Assembly (NCBI GenBank): GCA_003254905.1
Contig: QANU01027962.1
Location: 1 to 64,000 of the forward strand
Length of the DNA stretch: 64,000 nt
DNA from: Nissolia schottii
Lineage: Eukaryota > Streptophyta > Magnoliopsida > Fabales > Fabaceae
Direction: 5' to 3'
A model generated the notes under the pieces. That model was not told where the DNA came from. It saw only the letters and a program-made list of their open reading frames with translations, and did not search any database. Positions 15,898 to 27,449 of this stretch are shown in pieces. The first letter of the stretch is position 1, and each line of letters begins with the position of its first letter. A program made the translations under genes and the position numbers.

Positions 15898-16159
15898 GAG
15901 ACTTGTAGAAGCTTATGGCACCCTCTTGAGACTCCTAAACTAGTCTTTAATGCTATGTTTGTGAGTGATGATTGAAATGTGTGAACTTATATGCTGTATG
16001 AGAATGAAATGGGTGAAACATGAATACTACATGAAATCCATGTTAATAATTGTATCTTTTCATGCATATATGACTCACCTAGATTAAAGGCCCTATAATG
16101 AACTATGAGATAAATCAACATGTTGAAATGAACCATAGGGAACTAGCATGCCATGCTGC

Positions 16160-16300
16160 AGGTACAGATATGCTGATATGCTGAAAAAGGCCCAATGACC
16201 AAAGCTGAGAAAAAAAAAAAGAGCAAATGCTCCATGCTGAAAATGGCTATATGCCACATGCTGAAAATTGGCTATATGCCCATGCTGAAAAGGCCGTGAT
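16160..16300. repeat. ATGCTGAAAA-type short repeats in LTR D
   Basis: The phrases ATGCTGAAAA and GGCTATATGCC alternate several times, and ATGCTGTTAT-type units recur at 16620-16700. This low-complexity block explains the overlapping open frames of the area. Confidence 0.7.
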
Positions 16301-18381
16301 CACGTGAGCCACTATGATCCCACTTCAGGAGGTCTAGGCATCCTAAATGTGGAAGCCCGCCACAGGTGGTGTCTATATGGCATACCTGGAGGTGTGCGGG
16401 TACCACGCCTATGCATTGTCGAAAGGGGGCAAGCTTAGGTGGGGAGGTACCACCCCAGCCCACTGTCGAGGGGTCCCGAGGGGGCACACGGCAGGTGGAA
16501 GCCCATCGCAGTGGGGTCAGGACAATGTCGGCCTACACTGGAGGTGTGAGGTTATTCCGTCATTTTGATGTCCACAGGGGATGTCACTATGGTGGGAATA
16601 ACAGTATTCCAAGCAGGTTCATGCTGTTATATGTTATCATGCTGTTCTATTCTAATATGCTATTATATGCCGTTATGCTGTTATGCTGTTACCTATACTT
16701 TTCCTGAGATATCGGTACATTATGTCATGTTTATGCTGAAGCTGCTGTTATGTGTACTGTGAATAATCTGGCGGTATACACTTTGAGGATGCTGCTATGC
16801 TGAATGTATGTTGTTATGAAATTTGTTATTCTGAATATATGCTTATATGCCGTACCGTCAAGAGCCTGCTCAAGACGGTTTTCTCACGAACTGTTAATAA
16901 GCACGAGAATGTAGTAAGCAAGAGTAGTTCCCATATCACCTAATAATGCTGATAAAGCCGTTCAGATAGGCCAGATAATAAATGGTAGGCAGTTTAGTAT
17001 GTATGTTCACTTAGAGATTTCTGAGCGGCCTGAAGTCCGACATAATCTGGTATACGATTCAGGAACTATAGTTATTCCACTGAGAACCTACCGTTCTCAT
17101 CCTCCACTGTTTTATGACTTCAGGTACAGAAGAAGATGAATCATATTTTGAGGATGCCGAGGAGCCGCCAGCTGAGCCATGAGCGGCTAATAGATGGATA
17201 GATAGTTATATTTTTGCTAAGGACTTACTGAGTAGCATTCCAGTAATCCTTGTATTTTGATGTGATGTAGTTTGACCTATGTATTCAGTGCTCCAATGTG
17301 ATGTACATGAGATGTTTATGTTACTTATTATGTATATATCTTTATGACTTTGTCTTATGGACCATTTGATGTAGATATGGTATGCTTTATTATCTTACAG
17401 TCACACATTTTGCTATATTGTTCATTCCGACGCATGGCTCTATTTTTGTAATTAGGTAATATAACACAAAAGGGTTTAAAATTGGTCCTTATTTTCTTAA
17501 ATGATTGTCTTCGAAACATATTAATGGACTAAGGTATTCTGACCAAGTAGACAACAACCTAGTGAGCTTTGTTTACTACGTACGGGTAAACAGTTAGCTA
17601 GGGTGTTTCATTGAGCACCCACCTGCACTCACTCCCCTTCCCCACCACCGCTTCTTTGTCTGCCGCCGTCGCCGCCCCTAACGCCGTTGCCGCCCCGACT
17701 CGGTATTCCACTTCCTCGACTTCCCCTTTGTCGTGTGTGCCTCGTCTTCCCTTTCGTCGTGCGTGGTAGGCCATCGTGCCTTCGATGGTCCTCCTCGCGA
17801 GGCCCTCGTGGTCTAGTGGCCGTCAATGAAAGGTCAAGAGGTCGTGGCGTGGTTGTCCTTGCGGGGCTGTCGTGGTCCCGTGGCTCCGTCGTCTCCCATG
17901 CCACCACGCTCCCGTGACCTTCTCGTGTTTTCTGCTGTTACTATTTTCTGCTTTCTACTTTCTGTTTTCTGCTACTGTTTTTTGCTTTGTGTTTTCTGCT
18001 ACTGGTTTGAACTTTGTGTTTTCTTGCACTAAAATATGCAGTAGATTGTTATCCAAGAGAAAACCACAATTGCTTATGTATATTGTAAACACACCCTTAC
18101 ATTCCTTATTCACATGTCAACATTAAGATCATCCTTTTTCCCCTGTTTGGTAGAGTTGAATTAGATTCTGATTTAATCACATATAGCAGAGCATTATTAT
18201 TCACCTTTAGCGCCTAAATCATCTGCCTAACAACATCATTAACTAACAAACACTAGGAATGAACTCTAGCTATAAATTGGGTAATGGGTGTTTGATTTTG
18301 AGTTATATATGTGGGAGGTGTTTTTTTTCTATTGGGTTTGAGAATGGGTAGGTTGTTGAGTTATATATCTGGGTTGTGTTT

Positions 18382-19791
18382 TGATAAGTGCCCAATTTAC
18401 ACAATTTTCAACTCCTAAAATGGCACTTATTTGCATGTGTTTTAAAGAATTATGTAACTTAATTCCCCTATTTTGTAGGATTTATAAATATATTCTAAAG
18501 ATGGATATAAGCATATTAATCAAGGAAAATCCCACAAAGAATGGAGCAAAGAGCAAAGAGCAAAGGAATGACAAAAGCAAGAAAAGTATGGGAACCTGCT
18601 TTGCGCAGCAGTTAGTAAAAACGCGATAACTTGAGCTACAGATATTAGATTGAGGTGGTTCAAATTGCTAGTTAATGCTAAGAGAGAAACCTACAACTTT
18701 GCTGTTGATGTCAGGGCAAGAATCTCGCTCAGCAAGCCACTGAGCGCTCCGTTGAGCACCAGCTGCCAAGAAAGACTTCAAAGGTCTAGCCGCCAAGAAA
18801 GACTTCAAAAGTCCAGCCGCCAAGAAAGACTTCAAAGGTCCAGCCGCCAAGAAAGACTTAGAAAATTCAAGCCGCCTCCACCTAACTTCAAATTTTTTCT
18901 ATAAATAAGAAGGCAGTTTGCATCTTAAAAACACATTCCATAACATCTTCTCCCATCCAGACTTCATTCTTTTCTCATTTCTTTTGTACTTTAAAAGCTT
19001 AGTTTAGTTAGGTTAGGTTAGGAACAAAGAGGAGGCTTGTGAAGGAGCCGGGAGAATCAAGGAAGCTTGGCAAAGTCGTGGCCATGATGGCGTGAGTACG
19101 TGTCATGGCAAGGTCTAGATGCTTACCATGACACGTACTCACGCCATCATGGCCACGACTTTGCCAAGCTTCCTTGATTCTCCCGAATCCTTCACAAGCC
19201 TCCTCTTTGTTCCTAACCTAACCTAACTAAACTAAGCTTTTAAAGTACAAAAGAAATGAGAAAAGAATGAAGTCTGGATGGGAGAAGATGTTATGGAATG
19301 TGTTTTTAAGATGCAAACTGCCTTCCTATTTATAGAAAAATTCTGAAGTTAGGTGGAGGCGGCTTGAATTTTCTAAGTCTTTCTTGGCGGCTGGACCTTT
19401 GAAGTCTTTCTTGGCGGCTGGTGCTCAGCGGAGCGCTCAGCGGCGCGTTGAGCGGGATTCTTGCCCTGACATCAACAGTAAAGTTGTAGATTTCTCTCTT
19501 AGCTTTAACTAGCAATTTGAACCACCTCAATCTGATATCGGTAGCTCAAGTTATCGCATTTTTACTAACTGCTGCGAAAAGCGGGTTCCCATACTTTTCT
19601 TGCTTTTGTCATTCCTTTGCTCTTTGCTCCATTCTTTGTGGGATTTTCCTTGATTAATATGCTTATATCCATCTTTAGAATATATTTATAAATCCTAAAA
19701 AATAGGGGAATTAAGTTAGATAATTCTTTAAAACACATGCAAATAAGTGCCATTTTAGTAGTTGAAAATTGTGTAAATTGGGCACTTATCA
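18382..19791. repeat. 1.4-kb palindrome made of two inverted LTR starts
   Basis: The left arm (18382-19108) and right arm (19126-19791) are inverted copies of the first part of the Athila-like LTR, separated by a 17-bp centre (19109-19125). Both outer ends read TGATAAGTGCCCAAT from outside in. The arms share several variants that the 5' LTR of the same element lacks (for example AAGTCGTGG against AAGCCGTGG near the centre), which points to one arm being copied from the other. They differ in a 27-bp tandem repeat, four units in the left arm and two in the right. Confidence 0.92.
18761..18868. repeat. 27-bp tandem repeat in Athila-like LTR (four units)
   Basis: The unit contains GCCGCCAAGAAAGACTTCAA. 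Four units lie at 18761-18868, two in inverted form at about 19366-19419, and four in the 5' LTR at about 24536-24643. Copy number is therefore variable even within one element. Confidence 0.88.
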
Positions 19792-20231
19792 CTCCCCCTG
19801 ACTTAAGACCTTGTTTGTCCTCAAACAAGAGGTAATAGAATTATTCTACAAGAGATCAATGCTTATGAACAATCGGTTAATGCAATGAATTGAAATGTTT
19901 CAAACAGTTTAAGCTTTGAGACCATGTGAAATAACATAGAATAACCTTAAACAAGTTTAAATGCACAATTACTTGCATGGCAGAAGCAAATCACTCTATC
20001 CAATGTCTTTTCCACCAAGGAAATTGTCTTTTTCGCTCAATTGTCAGTGGACCAATTTGGGGTGAGTGTTTCGGCTCAATATCACCATTGAATCACAACA
20101 ATTTAAATTTTGTTACCTGTCTCACCATTCAATGCAAAGTTTGGTCATGCAAGGATCACAGAAGGACTTTAGAAGGGTTGTAATGGGGCCAGGCTACAAG
20201 AAAAATTGGTTTTTCTGGATATGCAAAACTT

Positions 20232-20400
20232 TTAATTAAGAGAGCATTTAAAACCAACTTCTTTTATGCCCTTTCTTTTCTCTGTTTCCTTACCCTTTAT
20301 TCTCCTTTTTCTTATCCCTTTTCTTTTTCTTCTTTTTGTTTTGGGATAGAATGTTTCTTCTATTCTTTTTATCTTTTGTTTCTTCCACTTTTGCTTACCC
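20232..20400. other. Pyrimidine-rich tract in the element interior
   Basis: A long C/T-rich stretch of the plus strand, purine-rich in the element's own sense. It lies in the non-coding part between gag and the distal LTR. The lysine- and arginine-rich open frame on the minus strand is a composition effect. Confidence 0.6.
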
Positions 20401-21264
20401 TTATCTCCCCCTGACTTGGATTTTTGCACATAATCCAATTTTGAATGCTCTCTTAATTTAGAAATTAAGGGATATCATTGTTTTTCTTTTTATGGCTCGG
20501 GGATTAAGAACAAAAATTTTCTTATGTAAGGCTCAAATGGGGTAACAAAGAATATACCTAATTAAGGGTCGGCTTATTTGGCCAAGTGGGTTTTAAAATC
20601 TAAAGAACAAAATGCCTTGATCATTTCCTTTTATTTCCATACAATTATCAAAATTAGAGACTCAAACAAATTCAATTGTGCAAAATAATGGTGATTTTCT
20701 CTTTGTCACTTAGTGTATGGCTCACTCCCTTACTTGGTTAGGTTTATTTCCTTGATTTTAAAACATTTTCAAGGTTATGCTTATGCAAACAAGTAGATTG
20801 ATGCATGTTAACATATTCATGGTATCTATGAATGAATCCAAAGGTCTATTATAGATTATGAAACAATTCAATTCATGAAGTATATGTGTTCATGCATCAA
20901 ATCCAAGTAAAATAAAGTATTACTTTGTTTTTAAACAAACAAGTCTTAAGCAAATAAACTAACTAAGGAAATTAACTAAGGTGCTAGAAAATTTAAAATT
21001 GCTCCCTGTTTATGGTGAAATTCTTGAAGTAGCCTCCTTAATGTAACCTCCTTTTTTAAGCTACTTCATCTTGCTTCAATGCGTTGAGGAGATAGAGGCC
21101 CATCCTCCTTGAGGAATCATGCTCTTCGTCCTCTAAAAGTGTGTCTCTCTTTTCTTGTTTGTAGGAACTTCATTTGGTTATTCTTCGGCCTGCAAAAACA
21201 ATCAAAGAAAACTTCCTTTCTTCCAAGTAGCATTAGAAAGATTGTGTTTTTATTTTGAATCCTT

Positions 21265-21356
21265 TTGTAGACAGAATTCCTTACAATCTTGCGGACAGAA
21301 TTTCCCACTTCTTGTGGACAGAATTTACCACTCCTTGTGGACAGAATTTCCCACAA
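21265..21356. repeat. About 23-bp tandem repeat, four units
   Basis: Units built on CTTGTGGACAGAATTTCCCA repeat about four times just downstream (element sense) of gag. The first unit is the most diverged. Confidence 0.8.
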
Positions 21357-21770
21357 TGATTTAGGGATTCAAAACAAAACATTTCGTCGATCTTAAGCTG
21401 CTTTTAGAAAGATTCTTTTCTTTAAAATTTCTTTTCTTTAATAAGAATCCTTTTTCAATTAACTCTTGTGCACCTTTTTCAAATAATTGCTTAAAAGGTT
21501 TAAAATCTGTCGTTAGGTTTAGAAATAAAAAATGCTTCAAGTTTAGCTTAATTGAAAAGAATTAGCATTTTGAATTTCAAACCTAATTACAAGATTTAAA
21601 TAACCTTTATTTCTTTTTCACAATATTATAAAAAATTGTTCTTAACACCTTAAATTAATTAACGTTTAAATTAATAAACTACTAGAATAATAAAACTCAC
21701 AAAAAAAAACACTGGGTTGCCTCCTAGTCAGCACTTTGTTTAACGTCGTTAGCCCGACGCACTTTTCTTT

Positions 21771-23224
21771 CTAGCTCCCTTCCTCATCATCAGTCCTCCT
21801 CCCATGGCAAGAGTCTTTGGGGTTCAGCTCCGGGTTAGCCGTGAATCTTTTCTTTTTCAACTCCGCTATATCAGTAGCCAATTGTCCCAGTTGTGTCTCC
21901 AAATTCCTAATAGAGGCTTCGTTATTCTTTTGATTAATCATTGATTGTTGCACAAATTGATTAAATGTTTCCTCTATTTTAGAACTTGGATAAACTGGTG
22001 GCTGATTCTGATATGGGCGGGGTGGTTGGTATGGCTGTTGTGGAGCTTTGAATGATAGTCCAGCTTCTTGCCTCCATGACTGTTGGAAATTTTGATTTGG
22101 CCCCCTTTGGAAATTATTCTGGTAGGGTGGCCTTTGCTGGTTGTCCAAATAATGGACCTCTTCTTCCCTAAAAGTACAACAAGTAGACGGGTGATCACCA
22201 TTACAAATTTCACATGAAAATACCTGTTGCCGTTTGGATTCTCGAGCTTCCTTGATCTGCTTCGGAAACTCATTTAGGGCCTTTTTCACCTCATCTATTT
22301 GTTGCTGGAGTTGCTTGTTTTGTGCGAAAATTACATCGTTTACACCTAGTTCAAGCACTCCTCCTTTTCTAGGACCTCTGTGGTATTGGCCTTGTTGGTC
22401 CGTCAAGGCCATGGAATCAATAATGGAGATAGCCTTCTCCGGTGTTTTGGACATAATTTGTCCACCAGCGGCAGCATCCAGCATAAGTTTGTGTTGTTGT
22501 TGGAGTCCGTTGCAAAAGATGTGGATTTGTATGCGTGCATCAAACCCATGATTCGGACACTTTCTCAGCATGGATTTATATCTTTCCCAGGCTTCACAGA
22601 GACTTTCTCCTGGTGCCTGCACAAATGTAGAAATTGCAGTTTTTAAATCCATATATTTAGACTGAGAAAAGTACCTTGCACAAAATTTTTCCTCCAATTG
22701 ATCCAGTTTGACAAGATATGTTGTGGTTGATCCAGCAACCACTCCTTAGCTTTTCCGATCAAGGTCAGGGGAAACATCCTTAAAAAGATTGATTCTTCAT
22801 CGGCCTCGGACATTCCCGCAGTTTCACAGAGTTCATAAAACTTCGTCAAATGAGCATAAGGATCCTCATGATCCAAACCTGCAAAAGGGTTAGCATATAA
22901 TAATTGTACCAAACCAGGTTGCATCTGAGGTGATCTTTGAGCTCCAGTAGTTCTGCTCATCCTAATAATATTTATAGGGGTAAAGTTTACAAATCCCCTA
23001 TTGTCACTGGCTCCAATATTGGTACCAGCTCCAGTGTTGTCTCCATTTCCAGTGTTGTCAGCCATGGTGTCTTCTTGGTTGGTTGAAGAAGTTGATGATG
23101 AAGTTGTTTCTTGCTCCACTCTTTGTATGGTTAGTTGCTTTTTCTTCTTTTTACGATTTTTCCTTGAAGAAGCTTCAATCTCAGGATCAAATAACAATTG
23201 TTCTTTAGAAGCCTTACCTCGCAA
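21771..23224 (-). CDS. Gag of the Athila-like element (fossil)
   Basis: Two large minus-strand open frames, 22643-23224 and 21771-22742, carry a gag-type protein. Recognisable parts are a basic, low-complexity N-terminus, the block FAGLDHEDPYAHLTKFYELC followed by an SLF/MFPLTLIGKAKEWLLDQP-type block that is typical of Athila gag, and a Cys/His cluster CEICNGDHPSTCC. The C-terminal part is rich in Gln and Pro. Gag forms the virus-like particle in the cytoplasm. It lies about 150 bp after the primer-binding site, as expected. It is treated as a fossil and is not fully open. Confidence 0.88.
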
Positions 23225-23375
23225 TTGCTAAGAAAAATTCACACTAGCCAAATAAGATTAGAACAAGATAGTTCTCAACATAAAGAAAATAACAAAATAA
23301 GAACTATACAATATTTTACAAATATTAACAATTGTTTAACTAAACAAAACTCAAGCTATGTATTTTTGACACAAC

Positions 23376-23393
23376 TCCCCGGCAACGGCGCCA
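23376..23393 (-). promoter_or_regulatory. Primer-binding site, tRNA-Asp type
   Basis: In minus sense the 18 bases read TGGCGCCGTTGCCGGGGA, complementary to the 3' end of plant tRNA-Asp (GGCAACGGCGCCA). It starts five bases after the LTR end at 23398. This PBS is characteristic of Athila elements. Confidence 0.92.
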
Positions 23394-23397
23394 AATT

Positions 23398-25015
23398 TGA
23401 TGAAAGCCTTTTTAACCACTTTCTCGGATCTTGACATAGCTTAGGTTTTGTCACAACCATGCCAAGCTCGTCGAAAGCTTCTATGCGCTTTTGTCGTTCA
23501 AATTAAAAATATATACCTACTTTACGGCTTTCAGATTCATAAGGAATCCAATTGCAGTATAGTCGAGTATAGTCGAATCCACAGAGAGTTGCAAAAATAC
23601 TGTTCGTGGGTTCGTTTAATTAAACAATGAGGTGAAGGATTTGATAAATTTGTTTTAGTAAAATAAATAGTACATAAACAACATAAAAAGTAAATAGGGA
23701 ACAAATCAGAGGTAGTTCCGGAGCTTGTTGGGAATTTTAATCATATCATAGCTTTATGTATCCATTAATTTATTACACAGAACCATCATTTCATTGATTA
23801 CCCGCCATCAGAACTTATACATTGCTTTCGCATATGAAAAGATTACAGGTTTCCCTTTTTAGACTTTTACTTTCGTATACAAGCTTAACAAAGTACACCA
23901 GAATGATTTCAGATGTTAAAGCGGCTAATCTTTATTCCAGTTATGGCAACAAGGTTAGATGAATGATTTCAATCCGACTCTAATGGTTGTAATTGTTCAT
24001 TCACAACGTTCGAGTCTAGAATCTAGTTAAGCATCATGATGTTGATTTTAACTTGGTTATGACTTAATTAGTATAACAATCGCTCATACAACTAAGCCCC
24101 AAGCCAAGAATCAAAACACTAAACAAAGCTAGCATTAAGCACGAATTCATTCAAGCAAATCATAAGAAATAGATAGATTCATATGCAATAGTTACATGGA
24201 TACAAGCAAACTACAATAATGACCAAAATCCCAACAAAAAGAGGATTAGGAATCCATCTTACAAGAGTATCTCGGAGGCAAGGTCTAGACGCTTACCATG
24301 ACACGTACTCACGCTATCATGGCCACGGCTTTGCCAAGCTTCCTTGATTCTCCCGGCTCCTTCACAAGCCTCCTCTTTGTTCCTAACCTAACCTAACTAA
24401 ACTAAGCTTTTAAAGTACAAAAGAAATGAGAAAAGAATGAAGTATGGATGGGAGAAGATGTTATGGAATGTGTTTTTAAGATGCAAACTGCCTTCCTATT
24501 TATAGAAAAATTCTGAAGTTAGGTGGAGGCGACTTGAATTTTCTAAGTCTTTCTTGGCGGCTGGACCTTTGAAGTCTTTATTGGCGGCTGGAATTTTGAA
24601 GTCTTTCTTGGCGGCTGGTCCTTTGAAGTCTTTCTTGGCGGCTGGTGCTCAGCGGAGCGATCAGCGGCGCGCTAAGCGGGATTCTTGCCCTGACATCAAT
24701 AGCAAAGTTGTAGATTTCTCTCTTAGCTTTAACTAGCAATTTGAACCACCTCAATCCGATATTTGTAGCTCAAGTTATCGCATTTTTACTAACTACTGCG
24801 CAAAGCGGGTTCCCATACTTTTCTTACTTTTGTCATTCCTTTGCTCTTTGCTCCATTCTTTGTGGGATTTTCCTTGATTAATATGCTTATATCCATCTTT
24901 AGAACATATTTATAAATCCTACAAAATAGGGGAATTAAGTTAGATAATTCTTTAAAACACATGCAAATAAGTGCCATTTTAGGAGTTAAAAATTGTGTAA
25001 ATTGGGCACTTATCA
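23398..25015 (-). repeat. 5' LTR of the Athila-like element
   Basis: The 1618-bp LTR reads TGATAAGTGCCC...GGCTTTCATCA in minus sense. Near its end it holds one extra module that begins CTTGGCATGGTTGTGAC, a decayed copy of the primer-site region, followed by a second CTTTCATCA-type end. A TATA box (CTATAAATAGGAAGG) lies at about 24490-24505. Confidence 0.9.
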
Positions 25016-25167
25016 TGTTTTGATAATCTGATTTTAAATAATGGGGAATCTGTGTGTGTAATGGCGGTTTGGAGTTGAACTATATCTTTAACTATTAGCT
25101 TTGACTTAATATGTGTGCCTATTGGATGTTTGTTTTTGGTCATGTCTTGAAATATTAGTTTTTGAGT

Positions 25168-26894
25168 TTAGTGGCTAGCACTCCCTACTTGAAGACAATT
25201 ATCAGCAAGCTTTAGTAGGCATGTGTTGTCACGAGATGCCCTTTTAATTTCAGCAATGTATCTCCACAACAATGCATATTGCCCAGTTTTATCTCGCTGA
25301 ACAATCTCCTTTGCAATGTGTCTCGCCTTGTACGCCTTCCAACGTGAGACACCACATTGGTATTTGGACTTCATCTCATGATACACTTCCTTGATAGACA
25401 CCTGTTTGCTGCACTTGACCCTCCCAACCAAAGCCTTTGCCACAAATGATGATTTCACATTATTATTGTTATATACTAACCCACAAGAATGGGTACCTTT
25501 TAGGGTCTTGATCCTGTATGTGTGACTACTACCCACCTTACTACACAAACAGGTAAAGTCACATATATTTTTACTCTTGCAAATAGCCCTAGCCCTCATT
25601 TTGACATTTTTTACCCACTTCACACTTTTATTGTTGAGAATTGAGTGTTCCATCAAAGCATTTGAATTGCTTCAACGAGGAAAACTCCATGTTCAGCTTG
25701 AACTCAAATGATGCACACATATCCTCAGCTCTATACTTGCAATATCTTTGCATACCTTCCAACTCAACATCAGAACCATCATCTAATTCCAATCCCTCTT
25801 CGTCAATCTCATCATCCATATCACCCTCATATGGCTTATCCATATCCATGCATTTCTGCTTCTTTTTGTCACCCCTCTTTTTGTGTTTCAATTTCATTTT
25901 CACATTCCCAATTGGATCATCTGAGTCCCATCCCTCCCAACCATCGACATCATTCGCCATGTCTCTTTCCTCTTCGCTATCACCAAATATCATGTCGTGG
26001 TCCTCATCATTAGATTCATCGTCACCCTCTTCGTCACTGTCATTGTGGCCTACATCTCCATCGGAGTTTTGTTTTCCTTTCCCCTTATCATATTGTGCAA
26101 TATTTTCCCTCATCTCTTCCTCAGCCTGCAAGACAAAAATACGCATAATAAGATGCTGTATCATGAGGTTCCACATGTTGAAGATGCATTAATTATTACC
26201 CTCACCCTATCCTTTTCAACTTGGGTCACACAATGGCCTACGCCTTCTTCATCACTGTCATTGTGGCCTTCTTCAACGTCGATCACTTGTTTTCCTTTCG
26301 CCTTGTCTTTTTGTGCAATATTTTCATTCCTCTCCTCCTCAGCCTGCAAGGCAAAAATAGGCATAATAAAAGGCCATTACATATTAACATGAATCATTAT
26401 TTCCCCTATAAAAATACATACTTCCCTATTGCTGCTTCTGTCAAAATTACCTCTTCGACAAAATGGTCCATACTCCCCTTGTCATTGACATTCTTCTGAT
26501 TGACATCCGCCATGTCTTTTTCAAGTTGAGTCACACAATCACCTTCGCCGCCATCATCAACACCTTCTAACTCAAACACGACATCCGGCACAGAAATGAT
26601 GTGCTCCACATACACATCAACTTCACATTTATGTTTTATGGCATAGTTCCCCATCCCCATTACATGCGAGTCATTGGTGATTGATGCCAACGTATGAGTG
26701 CCAGGTCCCGGAACTCTCCACCATAGCAGCACATCATTGCTATATCCAAGCCTTCTGACTTCACTCAGGCACTCAAAATAAGACCATCGATCAATATCAA
26801 TGCCGTGCACGGCTTCTACCAATCCATCGATATATTTTACTGGTGGCCCTTTATCGATTTTACCCTCATGGTGAAAAACTACAGAAAAACTCAT
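25168..26894 (-). pseudogene. MuDR-type transposase, N-terminal part only
   Basis: Minus-strand open segments 26406-26894 (start at MSFSVVFHHEG), 26161-26364 and 25168-26176 form the N-terminal half of a plant MULE transposase. The first gives a conserved N-terminal domain (GLVEAVHGIDIDRWSYFECL, LLWWRVPGPG). Then comes a very acidic region (NDSDEEGDDESNDEDHD). The last is a MuDR DNA-binding-type domain with WVKNVKMRARAICKSK, a CLC pair, HSC, and the KARHIAKEI block. It stops at 25168, so the DDE catalytic domain is missing. Splice-like CTTGCAG/GCTGAGGA junctions precede two near-identical acidic exons about 217 bp apart, showing an internal duplication. It should bind the element's ends but cannot catalyse transposition. 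Confidence 0.82.
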
Positions 26895-27449
26895 CCTGAA
26901 ATAATATAAATGAATCATATTCAGAAACATCACAACTTTTACTTAGGTTTGACAATAACAGAGAAAATGAATACTTTGGCATTATTAGGCCTACGTTGCT
27001 TGAATATATCAAGATGCATTATGAGAATAATATGTCTTAGTCCACATTCGGAACTTCAAAATTTGTGGCACACGCAATGCCCTTTTCAACCAAATCATTA
27101 TTCTAAACACAAAACCATTTCAAAAATTGCAGCATTATTCTAAAATAGTATGTCCCACAAGCATTATTATATACTGCAAACCATTAAAAAACACAATTAA
27201 CAACCTCTGACACTACGCACTGTGTTTGGTCCCCACGTGTCCGTCCCAGTCAAGACTTCCCCGCAACACTATGTTTGATGATTTTCTCAACACGTGTCGG
27301 TCCCCACAACCCTGTGCATAACATCAACATAAATCCAACTGAGAAACAAATGTCAGAAACAAATGCTCAGGGGCAATATTGGAGGGGCAATATTCAGTGG
27401 AGATAAATCAGCAACATAATGATACATACAGTGTTTTGATAATCTGCTA

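Larger units (their letters stand above)
14505..17610 (+). mobile_element. Solo gypsy LTR D, TSD TTGAG
   Basis: The 3106-bp LTR runs TGTAACAACC...GGGTGTTTCA in plus sense. The perfect 5-bp direct repeat TTGAG flanks it (14500-14504 and 17611-17615). Its end, read in reverse, matches the end of LTRs B, C and G (for example the CTAGCTAACTG block of C). It interrupts the left TIR of the MULE, which reads continuously across the site in the right TIR. The open frames at 16272-16762 come from low-complexity ATGCTG-type repeats and have no recognisable product. Confidence 0.9.
14211..18040. repeat. Left TIR of the MULE, split by LTR D
   Basis: The left arm is 14211-14504 plus 17616 to about 18040 and is the inverted match of 27450-28136. 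It begins with several TTTTAGTCCCT phrases, passes a GC-rich stretch with the Mutator-like inner block CCGACTCGGTATTCCACTTC, and ends near TTGCACTAAAATA. GC-rich open frames here (17629-17917) are inside the TIR and are not genes. Confidence 0.88.
18382..25015 (-). mobile_element. Athila-like gypsy element, gag only, with a palindromic distal LTR; TSD TGTTT
   Basis: The block is flanked by a perfect 5-bp repeat TGTTT (18377-18381 and 25016-25020). In minus sense it has a 5' LTR (25015-23398), a primer-binding site matching plant tRNA-Asp (23393-23376), a gag region (23224-21771), about 2 kb without recognisable coding, a purine tract AAGTCAGGGGGAG and a 3' LTR starting at 19791. That LTR is not normal: after about 680 bp it turns back on itself, so the far end at 18382 is again the LTR start (TGATAAGTGCC). 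No protease, reverse transcriptase or integrase is present, so it depended on a relative. It is broken in places and has the character of a fairly young insertion. Confidence 0.88.

Noticed and set aside
16272-16762. Several overlapping open frames
   Set aside because: They arise from ATGCTG-type short repeats inside solo LTR D.
17629-18126. Overlapping open frames on both strands
   Set aside because: They fall in the GC-rich left TIR of the MULE and have mirror images in the right TIR.
23001-23231. Plus-strand open frames across the gag region (also 22234-22646)
   Set aside because: They are antisense shadows of the Athila-like gag.
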